Positions 7,033-12,207 of a stretch of DNA of 12,207 bases are shown piece by piece. Both the position numbers and the translations under genes were made by a program. This DNA is from an uncultured Capnocytophaga sp. (GTDB lineage Bacteria; Bacteroidota; Bacteroidia; Flavobacteriales; Flavobacteriaceae). Under the pieces are notes generated by a model that did not search any database, was not told the origin of the DNA, and worked only from the letters and a program-made list of their open reading frames with translations. Numbering within the stretch: the first letter of the stretch is position 1; each line of letters begins with the position of its first letter. The DNA lies in assembly GCA_905372595.1 (NCBI GenBank), contig CAJPPS010000016.1:1-12207 (forward strand), read 5' to 3'.

Positions 7033-10000
7033 ATGCAGAACAAAGGATTCGTAAAATTATTTGCCCTGTTGTTTGGTTTGGTGAGTATTTACCAGCTCAC
7101 TTTTACTTTTGTGGCAAATCATCAAGAAAAGAAGGCGCAGCAGTTTGCTGAACAAAAAGTCCCCTCTTCTCAGGCTGATTACGTACACGAACGAGAAAAG
7201 ATAGTTACCCGTTACTTGGATTCTATCACCAATAAGCCTGTATATAACTTGTTGCTAGCGGAATACTCTTACAAAGAGGTGAAAGAACGCGAACTCAAGC
7301 AAGGTCTCGACCTTAAAGGAGGGATTAACGTCATTTTACAGATTTCTGTACCCGATATTCTCAGAGGGTTGGCTGATAACTCCAAAAATCCTAACTTTGA
7401 AAAGGCTATTGACCAAGCCAATGCACGCCTACGTGAGACTGACCGTAGCTATATAGACCTTTTCTTCGAAGCTTTTGAGGCTACAGGGGCTAAGCTCTCT
7501 GCGGTAGATATTTTCGGAAATAAGACCCTTAGTGCTCAGATAACCCCTCAGATGACCAATGCTCAGGTACGTCCTATCCTTGAAAAAAAGCTAGATGAGT
7601 CCATCTCCTCTGCTTTTGAGGTATTGCGCAAACGTATCGACAAATTTGGAGTTACTAACCCTGATATTAAGAAGTTAGGTAACTCTGGACGTATCTCCGT
7701 TGAGCTCCCTGGTGCTAAAGATATCTCTCGTGTAAAGAACCTCTTACAAAGTACTGCTCAGCTTGAGTTCTGGGAAACTTTCAAGGCAGGAGACTTTAAC
7801 CTATTCTTCTCTCAGCTCGATAACGCTTTACAAGCAAAAGAAGCTGGAAAAGAAGAAAAAGAAGAAGAGAAAATCAACCAAGAAGCCAATGCAATTGATG
7901 GAATAGTTAATAACTCTTCTGTTGATTCTCTCGCTACTGACTTAAAAGATTCTCTCGCAAATGCAAAAGTAGCCGTAGAGGACTCTATAAAGAAAGCTAA
8001 CCTAAAGCATCCTCTCTTTGAACTCTTCCAATTACAACAAGGAGAAGCATCTCCTTCTATTGGTTATTTCTTAGCCTCTGATACTACCAAGCTACTTTCT
8101 TACCTCAGAAGTGACGAGGCTAAAAGATTACAACCCGCAGAACTTAAGAATGCTAAATTTGTATTTGGTAAGCCTCATAAGCTCGCCAATATGCAACAGC
8201 TCTACCGCTTATTTATGCCTTATGAATATGAACAGGCAAGACCTGCGGAAGCAAAAACTTTTAAAGAACGCTTACAAGAGCTCTTAACTAAGTCCGACCT
8301 AGTAGAACTTTATGCGCTTCGTGGTAATCGTACCAACGAACCTCCTTTAACAGGAAGTGTGGTTACTGAAGCTGTACAAACTTATGATAATCATAACCAA
8401 CCCTGTGTATCTATGAATATGGATAGAAAAGGGGCTAAGTTATGGGAAAACCTCACTGGAAAAGTATTCACTGAAAAAGGAAATATTGCTATTGTACTGG
8501 ACAATACCGTTTATTCTGCTCCTAGTGTAACCTCAGGACCTATCTCTGGAGGTAGCACCCAAATTACAGGTAACTTCACTGTTGCCGAAGCACAGGACTT
8601 AGCCAATGTTCTCCGTGCCGGAAAACTCCCGGCTTCTGCTGATATTGTTCAATCTGTAGTCGTGGGACCTTCTCTAGGACAAGAAGCAATCACTAGCGGA
8701 TTTATTTCTTTTGCTATAGCAGGGCTTATCATCTTCTTCTGGATGCTCTTCTATTACGGACGTGCAGGGGTATTTGCAGATATTGCTCTTTTATTTAATA
8801 TTCTTCTGATGTTTGGTATCCTTGTGAGTATCAACTCTGTACTTACCCTCCCAGGTATTGCGGGGATTGTACTTACCATAGGTATGTCAATTGATGCCAA
8901 TGTAATTATCTTTGAGCGTATTCGAGAGGAACTCCGTGGAGGTAAGCCTTTAGCTTCGGCTATTCACGACGGATTCAGCCACGCAATTACTTCCGTATTG
9001 GATGCCAATATCACTACCTTCCTTACTGGTGCGGTACTCTTTGTATTCGGTAGCGGTCCTATTAAAGGTTTTGCAACAACTTTGATGATTGGTATTGTAA
9101 CAACCATCTTTACGGCTGTATTCATTACCCGATTACTTATTGATAACTACGTAGCTAAAGGAAAAGACCTCTCTTTCGCTACTGGTATCTCCAAGAATAT
9201 CCTAACCAATGTAAATATAGACTTCCTTTCTAAGAGAAAAGTATGGTACTTAATCTCCTTAGTAATGATTCTTATCAGCTTAGGATCTATATTCACACGT
9301 GGATTTGACCAAGGAATTGACTTTGTAGGAGGTCGTTCTTATCAGGTTCGCTTCAAGAATCCTGTAAAAACAGAAGAAGTGGCTAAACTTCTTAAAAATA
9401 AGCTAGGAACCGTAGAGGTAAAGACCTTTGGGGCTGCTAACCAAGTGCGTATCTCCACCAAGTACAACTATGATGATGAAAGTACTGAAATGGATAACCA
9501 AATCCAACAGATTCTTTATGAAGACCTTAAACCTGTAATGGGAGAAGATATTTCCTATGAGGAATTTATGAGTGGAGAAGGATTGGGTGTGATGAAGTCT
9601 GACAAAACAGGTCCTAGTATTGCTGAAGACATCAAGAGTAGTGCCGTTTGGGCTATTATTGGATCCCTTATAATTATCTTTGGGTATATCCTTATCCGTT
9701 TCCGTAAATGGCAATTCTCTATGGGAGCAGTTGCTGCCCTTACCCACGACGTGATTATTACCTTAGGAGCTTTCTCCTTACTCTATTCAGTAATGCCTTT
9801 CAGCTTGGAGATTGACCAGCAATTCATTGCAGCGATCCTTACAGTAATTGGATATTCTTTGAACGACACGGTAATTATCTTTGACCGTATCCGTGAAGAA
9901 ACCCGCAAAAAAGGATGGAGTGCTAAGATTCTTAATCACGCTATCAGCACTACCCTAAGCCGTACGCTCAATACCTCATTGACTACCTTACTTACTCTAC

Positions 10001-10170
10001 TTGCCATCTTTATCTTTGGAGGAGAGACCCTTCGAGGATTTATGTTTGCAATGATTATTGGGGTAGTAGTAGGTACCTATTCTTCTATCTTCGTAGCGAC
10101 TCCACTTGTATTTGATTCTTCTAAGAAAAAATTAAACGAAGAAACTAAAGAAGAGGAAAAGAAAAAGTAA
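7033..10170 (+). CDS. secDF: Fused protein translocase subunit SecDF
   Basis: SecDF sits in the inner membrane with SecYEG and uses the proton gradient to pull exported proteins outward. The 1045-residue protein joins SecD (to about 710) and SecF (from about 730). TM1 is at about 8-27, followed by a large periplasmic domain starting with GLDLKGG (91-97). SecD helices span about 554-702. The SecF half has a TM near 736-754, GIDFVGG (761-767) and four to five helices at 870-1025. The proton-pathway residues match E. coli D519 (SecD), D213 and R247 (SecF): D621 in SIDANVIIFERIREE, D945 in NDTVIIFDRIREE, and R977. Residues about 255-440 form a Lys/Glu-rich, partly coiled insertion absent from E. 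coli SecD. The cytoplasmic tail is highly charged. Gene position and a -7 box suggest its own promoter. Confidence 0.97.
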   Translation: MQNKGFVKLFALLFGLVSIYQLTFTFVANHQEKKAQQFAEQKVPSSQADYVHEREKIVTRYLDSITNKPVYNLLLAEYSYKEVKERELKQGLDLKGGINVILQISVPDILRGLADNSKNPNFEKAIDQANARLRETDRSYIDLFFEAFEATGAKLSAVDIFGNKTLSAQITPQMTNAQVRPILEKKLDESISSAFEVLRKRIDKFGVTNPDIKKLGNSGRISVELPGAKDISRVKNLLQSTAQLEFWETFKAGDFNLFFSQLDNALQAKEAGKEEKEEEKINQEANAIDGIVNNSSVDSLATDLKDSLANAKVAVEDSIKKANLKHPLFELFQLQQGEASPSIGYFLASDTTKLLSYLRSDEAKRLQPAELKNAKFVFGKPHKLANMQQLYRLFMPYEYEQARPAEAKTFKERLQELLTKSDLVELYALRGNRTNEPPLTGSVVTEAVQTYDNHNQPCVSMNMDRKGAKLWENLTGKVFTEKGNIAIVLDNTVYSAPSVTSGPISGGSTQITGNFTVAEAQDLANVLRAGKLPASADIVQSVVVGPSLGQEAITSGFISFAIAGLIIFFWMLFYYGRAGVFADIALLFNILLMFGILVSINSVLTLPGIAGIVLTIGMSIDANVIIFERIREELRGGKPLASAIHDGFSHAITSVLDANITTFLTGAVLFVFGSGPIKGFATTLMIGIVTTIFTAVFITRLLIDNYVAKGKDLSFATGISKNILTNVNIDFLSKRKVWYLISLVMILISLGSIFTRGFDQGIDFVGGRSYQVRFKNPVKTEEVAKLLKNKLGTVEVKTFGAANQVRISTKYNYDDESTEMDNQIQQILYEDLKPVMGEDISYEEFMSGEGLGVMKSDKTGPSIAEDIKSSAVWAIIGSLIIIFGYILIRFRKWQFSMGAVAALTHDVIITLGAFSLLYSVMPFSLEIDQQFIAAILTVIGYSLNDTVIIFDRIREETRKKGWSAKILNHAISTTLSRTLNTSLTTLLTLLAIFIFGGETLRGFMFAMIIGVVVGTYSSIFVATPLVFDSSKKKLNEETKEEEKKK

Positions 10171-10194
10171 ATCATAAGGTTAATTTTTAATACT

Positions 10195-10228
10195 GAAATC
10201 TGTGAAAAGGAAGCTTTTCACAGATTTC
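10195..10228 (+). terminator. Perfect 15-bp hairpin after secDF, abutting the next gene
   Basis: GAAATCTGTGAAAAG (10195-10209), loop GAAG and CTTTTCACAGATTTC (10214-10228) pair perfectly. It begins 24 bases after the secDF stop and ends 9 bases before the ATG of the flavoprotein gene at 10238. No run of T follows, which argues against a simple intrinsic terminator. It could be a U-poor terminator, an mRNA 3'-end stabiliser for secDF, or a structure limiting translation of the next gene. The stem itself is certain from the sequence; its function is inference. Confidence 0.6.
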
Positions 10229-10237
10229 TATCTATAT

Positions 10238-11512
10238 ATGAGAGATTTATATGACATTATCATCATAGGAGCAGGAGCCTGTGGGCTCTTCACAGCAATC
10301 AATATTGCTGAAAAAGACCTTAAAAAACGTATTCTTATTCTTGAGAAAGGAAAAGAGGCTCTTACTAAAGTACGTATCTCAGGAGGCGGACGCTGCAATC
10401 TTACTAATGCTCAAGCTGATCTAAGAGAGTTTGTGAAAAATTACCCACGAGGGAACCGAGAACTCCTTGGAGCTTTCAATCGCTTCTCCAACCAAGATAC
10501 CATCCGATGGTTCTCCGATCACAGAGTTCCTCTCAAGGAAGAAGCCGACAAACGCATATTTCCTCAATCCAATTCTTCAGAGAGTGTTATTGATTGTTTT
10601 TTATCCTTAAGTCGAAAATACGACATCGAAATTAAATATGAGCATAATGTAAATAGGCTCTCTTATCTTCAGGAAGAAGGAATATGGGAAGTACATTCCT
10701 CTAAAGGAACTATTCCTGCAAGGGCATTAGTTATCACTACTGGAAGTAATCCCAAAGTATGGACACTATTAGCCCAATTGGGGCACACCATCATCCCTCC
10801 TGTACCTTCTCTATTTACCTTTGCAACAGATGATGCTTTTATCAAAGAACTCTCTGGAATTAGCCTCAATGCCACTGTAAAATTAGTTGATGAACAACAT
10901 CGCCCCTTGAAAGTACCTCTAGTAGAAAAGCAAGGAATTATGGGAGGACTCCTAATTACACATTGGGGATTCAGTGGGCCTGCCATCCTCAAGGCTTCTT
11001 CCTTCGCTGCTAGAATCCTAGCCGAATGTAATTATAAGTTTGTCTTACAAATCCATTGGCTATCCCAAGGAGAACAGCTACTTTCCCTCACAGAAGTCAT
11101 CAGTAGCCTGCAAGAGGAAAAACAAAAATACCCCCGCAAGGAATTACAGAATCATTGTCCTTTTCCCTTACCTAAGAAATTATGGAACAAGCTTCTAGAG
11201 CGTTCCGGATGCTTACCCCACCAGCTATGGACTGAGCTAAGTAAGGCACAAATACATTCACTAGCCCAGGAACTTACAGGGAGTACATTCTCTATTCATA
11301 GCAAAGCCACCTTCAAGGAGGAGTTTGTAACTGCAGGAGGAGTTTCTCTTAAGGAAATAGATTTCAAGGCTTTCCGTTCTAAGCTACTGCCTAACCTCTA
11401 TATAGGAGGAGAAGCCTTGGATATTGATGCTGTCACGGGAGGTTATAACTTCCAAAATGCTTGGACAGCTGGGTATGTTATTGCTTGTGCCCTTACCAAC
11501 GAATCACAGTGA
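10238..11512 (+). CDS. BaiN/HI0933-family FAD-dependent flavoprotein (YhiN-like)
   Basis: This is a predicted cytoplasmic FAD-binding oxidoreductase of the HI0933/YhiN/BaiN group. Most members have no firmly established substrate; BaiN of gut clostridia is linked to bile-acid reduction, but that role should not be carried over here. The 424-residue product has the dinucleotide motif GAGACG (11-16), an acidic strand end at E36 (LILEKG), the family signature RISGGGRCNLTN (46-57), and the C-terminal FAD motif GGEALDIDAVTGGYN (390-404). I chose ATG 10238 (MRDLYDIIIIGAGACG). A GTG at 10202 is in frame but lies inside the upstream hairpin and adds 12 residues with no family support. The gene follows secDF by 67 bases. 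Its last 20 bases overlap the end of the convergent gene at 11493. Confidence 0.92.
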   Translation: MRDLYDIIIIGAGACGLFTAINIAEKDLKKRILILEKGKEALTKVRISGGGRCNLTNAQADLREFVKNYPRGNRELLGAFNRFSNQDTIRWFSDHRVPLKEEADKRIFPQSNSSESVIDCFLSLSRKYDIEIKYEHNVNRLSYLQEEGIWEVHSSKGTIPARALVITTGSNPKVWTLLAQLGHTIIPPVPSLFTFATDDAFIKELSGISLNATVKLVDEQHRPLKVPLVEKQGIMGGLLITHWGFSGPAILKASSFAARILAECNYKFVLQIHWLSQGEQLLSLTEVISSLQEEKQKYPRKELQNHCPFPLPKKLWNKLLERSGCLPHQLWTELSKAQIHSLAQELTGSTFSIHSKATFKEEFVTAGGVSLKEIDFKAFRSKLLPNLYIGGEALDIDAVTGGYNFQNAWTAGYVIACALTNESQ

Positions 11513-12164
11513 ATACAGGGTAGTTATCTCGCTTAATTTCTGCCTTGAAACCGTACTGTGCCAATGCCTTAAGCAAGGATTCATCGAAGTAATAAGGAAG
11601 TTTCCAGTCATAGGGGTGTGTTCGTACATATTGAGGCTTATTGTGTAGAAGGATCGGAATTTCTCTTAGCTGAGAGAGTACCGAAAGCATATCTTTTAGG
11701 CTGAACCCCTCAAGGGTTGCTTGCTCATCATCCATATGTATTTTGGAGTAGGGAAAGCTCTTAGAGGGCACTGAGGTTCCACTAAGCTTATCGTAGCTCA
11801 TTAGGGTTAGCTGTAAGGTCAGCCCTCCTCGCTGGCTCTCTACAATATTCAAGTGCAGTTCTTGGCTAAGCTTCTCTAGGAGTTTGGACTTGTCTGTTTC
11901 CTGCCTATAGGAGAGTTCATAGGAAGGATTATCCTTATCCGATACGCTTACTTGTGAGGTATTCACCCCTTTGAGAAAAGCAATTAACTGCCCTAGGCTA
12001 CCCTTTAGCGCTATGTAGGAGGCAGAAGTCTGTTCTATCTGGAGGAGGGAGGTCGATTCTGTAGTAGAAAGAGGATTCAGCTGGTATTCTACTTCAGAAA
12101 TCTGTCCTTGAGCCATTGTAAAAACTCCTAAAAAGACCAAAAGAAGGCTATATCGTAACATCAT
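11493..12164 (-). CDS. Exported protein of unknown function with internal duplication
   Basis: I do not recognise a named family with certainty. The 223-residue product has an N-terminal signal peptide: a hydrophobic core at about 5-17 and a likely cleavage near AQG-Q at 20-21. No lipobox cysteine is present, so the mature protein is probably periplasmic. Residues about 51-120 and 149-221 look like two copies of one alpha/beta unit. Each has a G-hydrophobic start, a helix SLxxhhxhL, a Y-containing strand, a second helix LLxxLxxxh and a final strand after an arginine. This recalls STN/secretin-type small domains or the C-terminal unit of DUF3738 (TIGR03435) proteins; that is inference. Of the paired ATG codons, the first (12164) was used and the second (12161) is equally possible. 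A -7 box lies just upstream at 12179-12186. Confidence 0.8.
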   Translation of the reverse strand: MMLRYSLLLVFLGVFTMAQGQISEVEYQLNPLSTTESTSLLQIEQTSASYIALKGSLGQLIAFLKGVNTSQVSVSDKDNPSYELSYRQETDKSKLLEKLSQELHLNIVESQRGGLTLQLTLMSYDKLSGTSVPSKSFPYSKIHMDDEQATLEGFSLKDMLSVLSQLREIPILLHNKPQYVRTHPYDWKLPYYFDESLLKALAQYGFKAEIKRDNYPVFTVIRW

Positions 12165-12178
12165 ATCATTTTTAATGG

Positions 12179-12186
12179 CAAAGATA
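12179..12186 (-). promoter_or_regulatory. -7 box for the leftward exported-protein gene
   Basis: On the minus strand the sequence reads TATCTTTG followed by CC, a good TAnnTTTG match. The expected start of transcription, near 12172-12174, leaves a leader of only about 8-10 bases before the ATG at 12164. The -33 box would fall at or beyond the window edge and cannot be checked. The very short leader agrees with the lack of any Shine-Dalgarno motif. Confidence 0.5.
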
Positions 12187-12207
12187 CCTTTTTCTACTGA
12201 AGAAAAC

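Noticed and set aside
7581..7595. Possible -1 slippery site (GAA AAA AAG) in secDF
   Set aside because: The frame continues normally and the -1 frame ends within a few codons; no stimulatory structure was seen, so a chance A-run is the simplest reading.
9403..9747. 114-codon open frame on the minus strand inside secDF
   Set aside because: It has no motif or start context and overlaps well-conserved SecF sequence, so it is a shadow frame.
10202..10237. GTG start adding 12 residues to the flavoprotein
   Set aside because: The GTG lies inside a perfect hairpin, and the Rossmann strand starts right after ATG 10238 as in the family.
11424..11648. 74-codon open frame on the plus strand across the convergent junction
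   Set aside because: It overlaps two better-supported genes in other frames and has no family features or start signal.

Overview
The window looks like a stretch of core chromosome from a bacterium of the phylum Bacteroidota, probably class Flavobacteriia. A Capnocytophaga-like genome is a guess at low confidence. The reasons are: SecD and SecF fused into one long protein with a large periplasmic insertion; promoter elements of the Bacteroidota type (TTTG, about 19-20 bp, TAnnTTTG) in several intergenic regions; starts preceded by A/T-rich sequence rather than a Shine-Dalgarno motif; and a truncated lipoprotein gene resembling DUF2931 proteins, which are common in this group. No RNA gene, insertion sequence, CRISPR array, phage gene or attachment site was seen.

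Layout. Positions 1-150 hold the first 50 codons of a leftward lipoprotein gene that runs off the window. Positions 151-537 form a divergent, A/T-rich regulatory region with one promoter facing left and one or two facing right. A rightward block follows: typA (538-2343), a CBS-domain ClC chloride channel/transporter (2347-4140) and a FatA/FatB-type acyl-ACP thioesterase (4173-4937). The first two genes are separated only by a second stop codon and the third follows after 32 bases, so they look like one operon. mnmG (5041-6903) comes after a 103-base gap holding a small perfect hairpin and no clear promoter. secDF (7033-10170) has its own -7 element. Downstream of secDF a perfect 15-bp hairpin ends 9 bases before a BaiN/HI0933-type flavoprotein gene (10238-11512). 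That gene runs tail to tail, with a 20-base overlap, into a leftward gene (11493-12164) for an unrecognised exported protein with an internal duplication. The -7 element of this last gene lies at the right edge.

Function. Most genes are housekeeping: a ribosome-associated GTPase (TypA), wobble-uridine tRNA modification (MnmG), protein export (SecDF), release of fatty acids from ACP (thioesterase) and anion transport (ClC). I see no multi-gene system that looks new. The points worth a second look are the two intergenic hairpins, the repeat-containing typA leader, altered gate residues in the ClC protein, the SecDF insertion, the duplicated exported protein and the overlapping convergent gene ends.
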